The position numbers and the translations under genes were made by a program. Source: Caulobacteraceae bacterium (GTDB lineage: Bacteria > Pseudomonadota > Alphaproteobacteria > Caulobacterales > Aquidulcibacteraceae). Taken from it: a DNA stretch of 54,325 bases. Numbering within the stretch: position 1 is the stretch's first letter; each line of letters opens with the position of its first letter. Below, in pieces: positions 7,686 to 15,602 of this stretch. The notes beneath the pieces are model-generated. The model saw nothing but the letters and a program-made list of their open reading frames with translations, made no database searches and was not told where the DNA came from. The DNA is taken from positions 1-54,325 of the forward strand of contig WRPF01000030.1 in the NCBI GenBank assembly GCA_009773335.1, in the 5' to 3' direction.

Positions 7686-8426
7686 TTACTCCGCCGGGGT
7701 GCGACTTGGCATCGCTGTTGAACGTGTGCGCACCAGCTGCCAGCCGCGACGACCGAGGTACCAGACCGGCGCCGACAGCATGTGCACAAGGCGTGTGAAC
7801 GGAAACAGGAGGAAGATCGTCAGGCCGAGCAGCAGATGCACGAGGTAGGGCCAGTCCAGCCCGCGAAGCAGGTCCGCCGAACCGGGCTGGAACGTGAAGA
7901 TGCCTTGCGCCCAGGCGGAAAGGCGCAACATCACACTCGCGTCGCCATGCTGCAGCGAGAACGGCACCGTGATCAAACCAAGGCAGAGCTGCACCCAGAG
8001 GATCAACAGAATGGCGTTGTCGCCAAATGTGCTGTTCCAGCGCACACGCGCGTCGAAGAAGCGTCGGTGCATGAGCATCGTCAGACCCACGAAGCACACG
8101 ATACCGGCGATGCTGCCCGCGACGATGGCCAAGAGCTGTTTCGATTCCGCCGTGATGAATCGCGAATACAGCGCATGCGGCGTCAGCAGACCGACGGTGT
8201 GCCCGAGCAACAGGAACAGGATTCCCGCATGGAACAGGTTCGAACCCCACACCAGTTGCTTGCGGCGCAGGAGCTGGCTCGATCCGGAGCGCCATGTGTA
8301 CTGCTCGCGGTCAAACCGCAGCACGCTGCCGACCATCAGCACAGCCAGACAGATGTAGGGATAGTAGCCGAACGCGACCTGGTGGAGCCAGTCGCCTGCG
8401 GGCAGACTCGGCAAATCGGGATGCAT
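7686..8426 (-). CDS. narI: Respiratory nitrate reductase gamma subunit NarI (diheme cytochrome b)
   Basis: NarI is the membrane anchor that oxidises quinol and passes electrons through two b hemes to NarH. The 246-residue protein has about five transmembrane helices. The four heme-ligand histidines can be placed at His66 and His76 (WGSNLFHAGILFLLLGHTVG) and His197 and His215 (YLVHLLLG and TRLVHML). Their spacings of 10 and 18 are the same as in the E. coli protein. Unusually, narI does not follow narJ directly: a beta-barrel porin gene sits between them, 25 bases upstream of narI. Confidence 0.96.
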   Translation of the reverse strand: MHPDLPSLPAGDWLHQVAFGYYPYICLAVLMVGSVLRFDREQYTWRSGSSQLLRRKQLVWGSNLFHAGILFLLLGHTVGLLTPHALYSRFITAESKQLLAIVAGSIAGIVCFVGLTMLMHRRFFDARVRWNSTFGDNAILLILWVQLCLGLITVPFSLQHGDASVMLRLSAWAQGIFTFQPGSADLLRGLDWPYLVHLLLGLTIFLLFPFTRLVHMLSAPVWYLGRRGWQLVRTRSTAMPSRTPAE

Positions 8427-8451
8427 GGCGCAACTCCTTGGTCCTGACGTT

Positions 8452-9660
8452 TCAGTAAGTCATCTCAAGGGCGAGCCAGACCTTGGTGCGGTCCGCGTAC
8501 CGCGGGTCGTCGCCGTCGTAGAACGCAGCCTTCGCCTCGATCGCCCAGTGCTGGTTGATCTTCGCCTGCGCCAGGAAATCCAGCTCCTGTCCGAAGTCCG
8601 CGCCGCCGGACTCCGCAGCGAAGTCATGCGCGCGGGCCGTCAATGTCAGCGCCTTGCCGAAGGCCGGCGTTTCGTCGGTCCACGATACCGTCGCATTGAG
8701 ATCGCGAATGCCGTCGGATGGCGTCGTCAGGAAGACATCCGCCCACCCCTGAAAGGCGTGCAGCGTCGCCAGCGGCGTCGCAAATCCCCGCGCGCCGTCG
8801 CCTTCCAGCACCTCCGCACCGACGCCTCCCCGCCAGCCGCCGCGCGTCACGCCAATGTTCGCAGCAAAATAGGACAGATCGAACGCCGCGGGATTGGCGC
8901 CATAATCGCTCTGGGTGGCGAATTCAGCGCCGATCGCGAACTTGTACGGCGCGGCGGCGACCGTATGGGTCCAGCGGAGACCGTAGGTCGCGCTGGATTG
9001 CGCGGCGGCGTTGTCGAAATCAAGCAACAGGCCGTACGCGGAGAAATCACCGGCCCCGGTCTTCACGTCGGCCTGGACGACATGCGAGTCGCTGCGCCAC
9101 TCGCCGTTCGGGCTGTCGTCTCCGAGAATGCGCCGCACCTTGTCGATGTAGATGTAGTTGAGACTCAACTTCTCGCCGGCGCGATAGGCGAGTCGCCCCG
9201 CATCGAACGTCTGTTCATTCTGGCGAAAACCGACATTGCCGATGAAGCGGGCGTTGTTGAGGATGATGCGCTGGCGCCCGACCGTCGCGGTCAGCCCGTT
9301 GTCGCCCGTCCACTGCGCCTGCAGCCGATTGATCTCCAGCGCTTCGGGATCAAGAACCACCGCCTGTCCGGGGCGCACGCGCACCGTATCCGCGAAATCG
9401 TCCTCCAGAAGGGCGACGCCTTCCACCTCGCCCAGCACCTTGAACTGCCGGGTCAGCGGCTGTTCATACCCGAGGCGCAGACGCAGCGTCACCGCATTCG
9501 CGTCGGACAGGTTGTCCTGCGCCACGTGCTCGTAACGCAGACGTCCATCAGCGATGAGATCGCCGTCGCTTCCCTGTTGCGCCCATGCCGCCGGCGCCCC
9601 CAGCACCGCGCCGGCCAGCCCGGCGACGCATACGCGCATTCTCACGCTCACCTGTCTCAT
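8452..9660 (-). CDS. Outer-membrane beta-barrel porin (alginate-export-like family) inside the nar operon
   Basis: The 402-residue protein begins with a classic signal peptide (MRQVSVRMRVCVAGLAGAVL, cleavage expected after AWA) and continues as alternating amphipathic strands rich in Tyr, Arg and Gly. It ends in an aromatic residue (LALEMTY), as outer-membrane barrels do. Strands such as GRLRYEHV, VTLRLRLGYEQPL and ATVGRQRIILNNARFIG recall the alginate-export family. The ATG at 9660 overlaps the narJ stop as ATGA, so it is firmly part of the operon. Family members pass anionic substrates, so a nitrate/nitrite outer-membrane channel is an attractive but unproven role. An upstream in-frame start would add only a charged leader before the signal peptide. 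Confidence 0.82.
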   Translation of the reverse strand: MRQVSVRMRVCVAGLAGAVLGAPAAWAQQGSDGDLIADGRLRYEHVAQDNLSDANAVTLRLRLGYEQPLTRQFKVLGEVEGVALLEDDFADTVRVRPGQAVVLDPEALEINRLQAQWTGDNGLTATVGRQRIILNNARFIGNVGFRQNEQTFDAGRLAYRAGEKLSLNYIYIDKVRRILGDDSPNGEWRSDSHVVQADVKTGAGDFSAYGLLLDFDNAAAQSSATYGLRWTHTVAAAPYKFAIGAEFATQSDYGANPAAFDLSYFAANIGVTRGGWRGGVGAEVLEGDGARGFATPLATLHAFQGWADVFLTTPSDGIRDLNATVSWTDETPAFGKALTLTARAHDFAAESGGADFGQELDFLAQAKINQHWAIEAKAAFYDGDDPRYADRTKVWLALEMTY

Positions 9661-10331
9661 GCCGCGGTCTCCCCTATTCTGGCGACAATTTCGGATGCTT
9701 TCGGACATCCGCCCTCCGCACCGGGCCCGAACGACACCGGCTCTTCCGCCCAGGCGCGGTCGAGCGCCTGCAGATCGTCCGGATCGTCTTCCGGTTCCGA
9801 AAGAAGTGCGCTCAGCGCGGCCGCGTCTGCCGATGTGTCCGCAAGGCCGACCAGCGCTTCGAGAACCGCAGCGTAAGGGGATTTGCGTTTTTCCAGCCTT
9901 TCCCGCAACGCGGCGAGCACATGGGCCGCCTCGCCAAGCAGCGCGGCGGCTTCCTCAGCGCGCAGCAAGGACAGGAACTCCAGGAACACCGGCAAATGGT
10001 CAGGCAGCTCGCGCGCGCTCAGGAGAACGCCGTGCGATGCGTACAGCTTTCCCAACTCCACCATCGCCTGCCCGCGATCGCGACTTTCACCGTGGACATG
10101 CTCATACAGATGCAGGGACAATGTCCGGCTACGATCGAAGAGCTGCACATACCGCGCCTGCAGGTCGAGAAGGTCTTCCGCGCCCAGTTCGTCGGCCAGA
10201 CGCTTCAGCGCCCGCGATTTCCGCAGCAGTCCTTCTTCCTCGATCACTTCAATCGCTGCGCGGTAAAGATCGCGATAGGTTTCCTCCGGATAGGAGATCA
10301 GCAACGCCAGCGCCTTGTATGTTCTCGCCAT
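9657..10331 (-). CDS. narJ: Nitrate reductase assembly chaperone NarJ
   Basis: NarJ is the cytoplasmic TorD-like chaperone that holds apo-NarGH while Moco and iron-sulfur clusters are inserted and before docking to NarI. The 224-residue all-helical protein shows the family pattern in ALALLISYPEETYR and YVQLFDRSRTLSLHLYEHVHGESRDRGQAM (two adjacent blocks), followed by PDHLPVFLEFL. It lies 6 bases after narH and its stop overlaps the start of the porin gene. Confidence 0.95.
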   Translation of the reverse strand: MARTYKALALLISYPEETYRDLYRAAIEVIEEEGLLRKSRALKRLADELGAEDLLDLQARYVQLFDRSRTLSLHLYEHVHGESRDRGQAMVELGKLYASHGVLLSARELPDHLPVFLEFLSLLRAEEAAALLGEAAHVLAALRERLEKRKSPYAAVLEALVGLADTSADAAALSALLSEPEDDPDDLQALDRAWAEEPVSFGPGAEGGCPKASEIVARIGETAA

Positions 10332-10337
10332 AACCCC

Positions 10338-11855
10338 TCACTCCATTTCCGCTTTGGCCGGTCGCTTGCGGTTGGCGCCGAACAGACCGACCTCCGATCG
10401 CCCGCCGGACGCCTGATTGCCGAACGAAAATCCGCTCGCGCCGCGCATGTGGTAGGCGTCTTCGGCGCCCTCGCGGTGTGCCGATGGAATGACGAAGCGG
10501 TCTTCGTAGTTTGCGATCGCCATGATCTGATACATGTCCTCGATCAGGTCGACCGTGAGCCCCACGCGCTCGGCGATCGCCGGATCGATGACTCCGTCAA
10601 TCGTTTTCGAGCGCATGTAGGCGCGCATGGCGAGCATCCGCTCCAGCGCTGAAACGATGGGCTTTTCTTCTCCCGCGGTGAGGAGATTGGCGAGATACTT
10701 CACCGGAATGCGCAACGACCGCACATCGGGCATGACGCCATCGTGCTCGATCGCGCCGGTGGCGGCGGCCGCCTGGATCGGCGACAGTGGTGGAATGTAC
10801 CAGACCATCGGTAGAGTCCGGTATTCGGGGTGCAGCGGAAAGGCTACGCGCCAGTCGATCGCCATCTTGTAGACGGGGCTCTTCTTCGCCGCCTCAAGCC
10901 ACGCTTCCGGCACGCCATCGCGCCGCGCCTGCGCGATCACCGCCGGATCATGCGGGTCCAGGAAGATGCCCAGCTGCCGCTCATACAGATCCTTCTCGTC
11001 TGCGCTTGCGGCAGCCTCCACGCGATCGGCATCGTAGAGGATCACACCGAGATAGCGGATGCGGCCAACGCACGTCTCGGAACACACCGTCGGCTGACCA
11101 TCCTCTATGCGAGGATAGCAGAAGATGCATTTCTCAGACTTTCCGGACGACCAGTTGTAGTAGATTTTCTTGTACGGACATCCGGTGACGCACATGCGCC
11201 AGCCCCGGCACTTGTCCTGATCGATCAGCACGATGCCGTCTTCCTCGCGCTTGTAGATCGCCCCCGAGGGGCACGAAGCGACGCAGGTCGGATTGAGGCA
11301 GTGCTCGCAGAGGCGTGGCAGATACATCATGAAGGTGTTTTCGAAGGCGCCGTACATCTCCTTCTGGATGCCGTCGAAGTTCTGGTCCTTCGATCGCTTG
11401 GCGAATTCTCCGCCGAGAATTTCCTCCCAGTTCGGTCCCGCCTCGATCTTCTCCATGCGCTCGCCGGTGATCTGGGAGCGCGGTCGCGCCGTCGGGAACG
11501 CCTGAAGCTCCCCCGCAGTCTGCAGGTGGCTGTAGTCGAAATCGAACGGCTCGTAGTAGTCGTCGATCTCCGGAAGGTTGGGGTTCGCGAATATCTTGGC
11601 AAGAATACGCCACTTCGATCCCATACGCGGTTCGATCGCGCCGTTGGGCTTGCGCACCCATCCGCCCTTCCAGTGCTTCTGGTTCTCCCAGTCGCGCGGA
11701 TAGCCGACGCCGGGCTTCGTCTCGACGTTGTTGAACCAGGCGTATTCGACACCCTCGCGATTGGTCCAGACGTTCTTGCAGGTCACCGAGCAGGTGTGAC
11801 ACCCGATGCACTTGTCGAGGTTCAGCACCATGCCGATTTGAGCGCGGATCTTCAT
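10338..11855 (-). CDS. narH: Respiratory nitrate reductase beta subunit NarH
   Basis: NarH carries three [4Fe-4S] clusters and one [3Fe-4S] cluster linking NarI hemes to NarG. The 505-residue protein has the first ligand group CIGCHTCSVTC (Cys16, 19, 22, 26), then CEHCLNPTCVASCPSG, the variant CRGWRMCVTGCPYKK (Trp in place of a Cys, the mark of the [3Fe-4S] site), and CIFCYPRIEDGQPTVCSETC. The PLHPEYRTLPMVWYIPPLSP segment is standard for NarH. It lies 4 bases after narG and 6 before narJ. Confidence 0.98.
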   Translation of the reverse strand: MKIRAQIGMVLNLDKCIGCHTCSVTCKNVWTNREGVEYAWFNNVETKPGVGYPRDWENQKHWKGGWVRKPNGAIEPRMGSKWRILAKIFANPNLPEIDDYYEPFDFDYSHLQTAGELQAFPTARPRSQITGERMEKIEAGPNWEEILGGEFAKRSKDQNFDGIQKEMYGAFENTFMMYLPRLCEHCLNPTCVASCPSGAIYKREEDGIVLIDQDKCRGWRMCVTGCPYKKIYYNWSSGKSEKCIFCYPRIEDGQPTVCSETCVGRIRYLGVILYDADRVEAAASADEKDLYERQLGIFLDPHDPAVIAQARRDGVPEAWLEAAKKSPVYKMAIDWRVAFPLHPEYRTLPMVWYIPPLSPIQAAAATGAIEHDGVMPDVRSLRIPVKYLANLLTAGEEKPIVSALERMLAMRAYMRSKTIDGVIDPAIAERVGLTVDLIEDMYQIMAIANYEDRFVIPSAHREGAEDAYHMRGASGFSFGNQASGGRSEVGLFGANRKRPAKAEME

Positions 11856-11859
11856 GGCG

Positions 11860-14800
11860 TCAGTCCTCCGCTCTCTTCGCTGGACGCTCCAGCCAATCCA
11901 CCTTCTTCATTTTCCGGATGACGACGAACTCGTCGCGGTTGCAGCCGACCGTGCCGTAATAGTTGAAGCCGTACGCCAGCTGCGCGTAGCCGCCGATCAT
12001 GTGCGTCGGCTTGAGGACGGTTCGCGTCACCGAGTTGTGGATGCCGCCGCGTTGCCCGGTCATCTCCGAGCCCGGCGTGTTCACGATCTTCTCCTGCGCG
12101 TGATACATGAAGACCGTGCCCTCTCTCATCCGCTGGGAGACGACAGCGCGCGCAGTCAGGGCGCCATTCGAGTTGAACGCCTCGACCCAGTCGTTGTCGA
12201 TTATGCCGGCCTTGCGCGCATCCACCTCCGATAGCCAAACGACCGGACCGCCGCGATTGAGCGTAAGCATCATCAGGTTGTCGGTGTAGGTGGAGTGGAT
12301 ACCCCACTTCTGGTGCGGCGTGATGAAGTTGAGCACGATCTCCTTTTCGCCGTTTGATCTCAGACCCTGGACGGGCGCGATGGTCTTCAGATCGACAGGC
12401 GGCTTGTAGACGCAGAGCTGTTCGCCGAATGCGCGCATCCAGGAATGGTCCTGGTAGAGTTGCTGGCGGCCCGTGAGCGTGCGCCAGGGGATCAATTCGT
12501 GCACGTTGGTGTAGCCGGCGTTGTAGCAGACGCTCTCGCTCTCGATGCCGGACCAGATCGGCGACGAGATGATCTTGCGGGGCTGGGCGACGATGTCGCG
12601 AAAGCGGATCTTTTCATCTTCCTTCGGCAACGCGAGGTGGGCGTGTTCGCGTCCAGTCTGCCTCGAAAGAGCTTGCCAGCTCCTTACCGCGACTTCGCCA
12701 TTGGTCTCCGGCGCCAGCATCAGGACAGCTTCGCAGGCATCGATATCGGTTTCGATGCGAGGCATTCCCTTGGTGACTCCCTCCTCGCTGACGAGGCCGT
12801 TCAATCGACCGAGCGCATCGACTTCATGCTCGGTGTTCCATGCGAGACCTTTCCCGCCATTGCCGATCTTGCCCATCAGCGGTCCAAGCGCCGTGAAGCG
12901 CTTGTAGAGATTTGGATAGTCGCGTTCGATGACCGTCATCTGCGGGCCGGTTTTGCCGGGAACGAGATCGCACTCGCCCTTCCACCAGTCTTTTGGCTCC
13001 GCCCCCTGCGCCATCTCGCCGGGGCTGTCGTGCTGGATCGGCGCCAGCACAAGGTCCCGCTCGACGCCGAGCGCTTCCGGCGCGACCTCGGAGAACTTCC
13101 GGGCGATGCCCTTGAATATTTCCCAGTCAGATCGGCATTCCCATGCCGGATCCACCGCCGCTGTGAGCGGGTGGATAAAGGGATGCATGTCGGAGGTGTT
13201 GAGATCGTTCTTTTCGTACCAGGTGGCCGTCGGCAGCACGATGTCGGAGTAGACCGCCGTCGTGGACATGCGGAAATCGATGGTGACCAGCAGATCCAGT
13301 TTGCCTTCGGGGCCTTGTTCGCGCCATTTCACGTCGACCGGCTTTCTGCGACCCGTGCCGCCAAGGTCCTTGCCCATGACGCCATGAGACGTCCCCAGCA
13401 GATGCTTGAGGAAGTATTCGTGGCCCTTGCCCGATGAACCGAGCAGGTTCGAACGCCAGACAAACATGTTGCGCGGGAAATTCTCCTCCGTGTCCGGGTC
13501 CATGCAGCTCATCTCAAGGCGCCTGGCCGTGAGTTCGCGCACCGCGTAATCTTTCGGGTCGATGCCCTCTGCGGCCGCGAGCCGGCACACCTCCAGCGGA
13601 TTGGTCTTCAGCGCCGGCGTGGACGGCAGCCAGCCCATGCGCTCGGCCTTGGCGTTGTAGTCGATAAATGTCTTGCCCCAGTCACCGTCGGGCGCGGTCG
13701 GCGAGAGGAGCTCATCGACATCGAGGGTCTCGTACCGCCATTGATCGGTGTGCGCGTAAAAGAAACTCGTCGAGTTCTGCTGGCGCGGCGGACGCGCCCA
13801 GTCTAGCGCAAATGCGATAGGCGCCCAGCCCGTTTGCGGCCGCAGCTTTTCCTGCCCTACGTAGTGAGACCAGCCGCCGCCTGATTGGCCGACGCAGCCG
13901 CACATCACCAGAAGGTTGATCACCCCCCGGTAGTTCATGTCCATGTGGTACCAGTGGTTCATCGCTGCGCCGATGATGATCATCGACCGTCCGTTGGTTT
14001 TCTCCGCGTTGGAGGCAAAGCCGCGCGCGGTGGCGATGATCTGGTCGCGCGGCACGCTGGAGACTGCTTCCGCCCAGGCCGGCGTATATGGCTCGATCTC
14101 GTCGTAGCTCTTCGGCAGATGCGCGCCGCCCAGGCCCTGATCCACGCCGTAATTGGCGAGGAATAGGTCATAGACCGAAGCGACAAGGGTTTCGCCGTCC
14201 TTCAACGCGAGACGCTTGACCGGAATGTTGCGCTTGAGCGTGCTGGGATGGTCTGTCGAGGCGAAGCCGTTGGTCGCCGCATTGGCAAAATAAGGAAAGA
14301 GAACCTCGGCGACGTCATCATGCGCGCCCTTGAGTCCGAGCCGCAGCTTCACATCGCGCCCGTTGGCGTCCTTCTCCTCAAGATTCCATTTCCCCTGCTC
14401 GCCCCAGCGGAACCCGATGGCGCCCGACGGCACGACGATGGAGCCGTCCGCCTCATCGACGGCCACCGTCTTCCAGTCGGGATTGTTCTCTTGCCCGAGC
14501 CCATCGACGAAATCGGCAGCCCTAAGCAGACGCTCCGGCACATAGGAGCCGTCCTTGGCGACCAGACGCACGAGAAGCGGCATGTCGGAATACTTGCGCA
14601 CATAGTCGCGGAAGTACGGCACGTTCCTGTCGCGATGGAATTCGGTGAGGACGACATGCCCCATGGCCATCGCGAGCGCCGCATCCGTGCCTTGCTTCAC
14701 GCTGATCCAGAGATCGGCGAACTTGGACGCCTCCGAATAGTCGGGACTGATAACGACGGACTTCGTCCCCTTGTAGCGCACCTCGGTGTAGAAATGGGCG

Positions 14801-15588
14801 TCCGGCGTTCTGGTCTGCGGCACGTTGGAGCCCCAGACGATGATGAATCCCGAATTGTACCAGTCAGCGGATTCCGGCACGTCGGTCTGCTCACCCCAGG
14901 TCTGGGGGGACGCCGGCGGCAGGTCGCAGTACCAGTCGTAGAAGGAACCACACGCGCCGCCGAGCAGCTGCAGGTAGCGCGCGCCCGCCGCGTAGGAGAT
15001 CATCGACATGGCGGGAATGGGGGAAAAGCCGAACACGCGGTCAGGCCCCCACTTCTTCACGGTATAGGCGTTCGCCGCAGCGATGATTTCGGTGACCTCA
15101 TCCCACTTGGCGCGCACGAAACCGCCGCCGCCGCGACGCGTCATGTAGGATTTGCGCTTGGCCGGATCTTCGACGATTGAGGCCCATGCCGCGATCGGCG
15201 CCAATCTTGCGCGCGCCTCCCGCCAGAGCTTCACCAGTCGCGCCCGCACGAGCGGATACTTCACGCGGTTCGAGGAATAGAGATACCAGCTGTAGGAAGC
15301 GCCCCGTGAGCAGCCGCGAGGTTCATGGTTCGGGAGATCGGGGCGCGTGCGCGGGTAATCTGTCTGCTGGGTTTCCCAGGTGACGATGCCGCCCTTGACG
15401 TAGATCTTCCACGAGCACGATCCGGTGCAGTTGGCGCCGTGGGTCGAGCGCACGATCTTGTCGTGCTGCCAGCGATGCCGGTAGGCCTCCTCCCATGTAC
15501 GGTCTTCATTGTTCATGACGCCGTGACCGCCGGAAAAGGTTTCCGTCTTGCGCGAGAAGAACAGGAGTCGATCGAGGACGTGGCTCAT
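11860..15588 (-). CDS. narG: Respiratory nitrate reductase alpha subunit NarG
   Basis: NarG is the cytoplasmic-facing bis-MGD catalytic subunit that reduces nitrate to nitrite. At 1242 residues it has normal length. His50, Cys54 and Cys58 in HGANCTGSCSWK plus Cys93 in EPRGCSRGAS form the FS0 cluster site, and Asp222 in WYCDLPPASPQTWGEQTD is the molybdenum ligand; these positions match E. coli numbering. The N-terminus (MSHVLDRLLFFSRKTETFSG) has no twin-arginine signal, as expected for membrane-bound NarG. It follows narK by 14 bases. It needs Moco from the moa/moe/mob genes in the same module. Confidence 0.98.
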   Translation of the reverse strand: MSHVLDRLLFFSRKTETFSGGHGVMNNEDRTWEEAYRHRWQHDKIVRSTHGANCTGSCSWKIYVKGGIVTWETQQTDYPRTRPDLPNHEPRGCSRGASYSWYLYSSNRVKYPLVRARLVKLWREARARLAPIAAWASIVEDPAKRKSYMTRRGGGGFVRAKWDEVTEIIAAANAYTVKKWGPDRVFGFSPIPAMSMISYAAGARYLQLLGGACGSFYDWYCDLPPASPQTWGEQTDVPESADWYNSGFIIVWGSNVPQTRTPDAHFYTEVRYKGTKSVVISPDYSEASKFADLWISVKQGTDAALAMAMGHVVLTEFHRDRNVPYFRDYVRKYSDMPLLVRLVAKDGSYVPERLLRAADFVDGLGQENNPDWKTVAVDEADGSIVVPSGAIGFRWGEQGKWNLEEKDANGRDVKLRLGLKGAHDDVAEVLFPYFANAATNGFASTDHPSTLKRNIPVKRLALKDGETLVASVYDLFLANYGVDQGLGGAHLPKSYDEIEPYTPAWAEAVSSVPRDQIIATARGFASNAEKTNGRSMIIIGAAMNHWYHMDMNYRGVINLLVMCGCVGQSGGGWSHYVGQEKLRPQTGWAPIAFALDWARPPRQQNSTSFFYAHTDQWRYETLDVDELLSPTAPDGDWGKTFIDYNAKAERMGWLPSTPALKTNPLEVCRLAAAEGIDPKDYAVRELTARRLEMSCMDPDTEENFPRNMFVWRSNLLGSSGKGHEYFLKHLLGTSHGVMGKDLGGTGRRKPVDVKWREQGPEGKLDLLVTIDFRMSTTAVYSDIVLPTATWYEKNDLNTSDMHPFIHPLTAAVDPAWECRSDWEIFKGIARKFSEVAPEALGVERDLVLAPIQHDSPGEMAQGAEPKDWWKGECDLVPGKTGPQMTVIERDYPNLYKRFTALGPLMGKIGNGGKGLAWNTEHEVDALGRLNGLVSEEGVTKGMPRIETDIDACEAVLMLAPETNGEVAVRSWQALSRQTGREHAHLALPKEDEKIRFRDIVAQPRKIISSPIWSGIESESVCYNAGYTNVHELIPWRTLTGRQQLYQDHSWMRAFGEQLCVYKPPVDLKTIAPVQGLRSNGEKEIVLNFITPHQKWGIHSTYTDNLMMLTLNRGGPVVWLSEVDARKAGIIDNDWVEAFNSNGALTARAVVSQRMREGTVFMYHAQEKIVNTPGSEMTGQRGGIHNSVTRTVLKPTHMIGGYAQLAYGFNYYGTVGCNRDEFVVIRKMKKVDWLERPAKRAED

Positions 15589-15602
15589 GTTTCAGATCCC
15601 TG

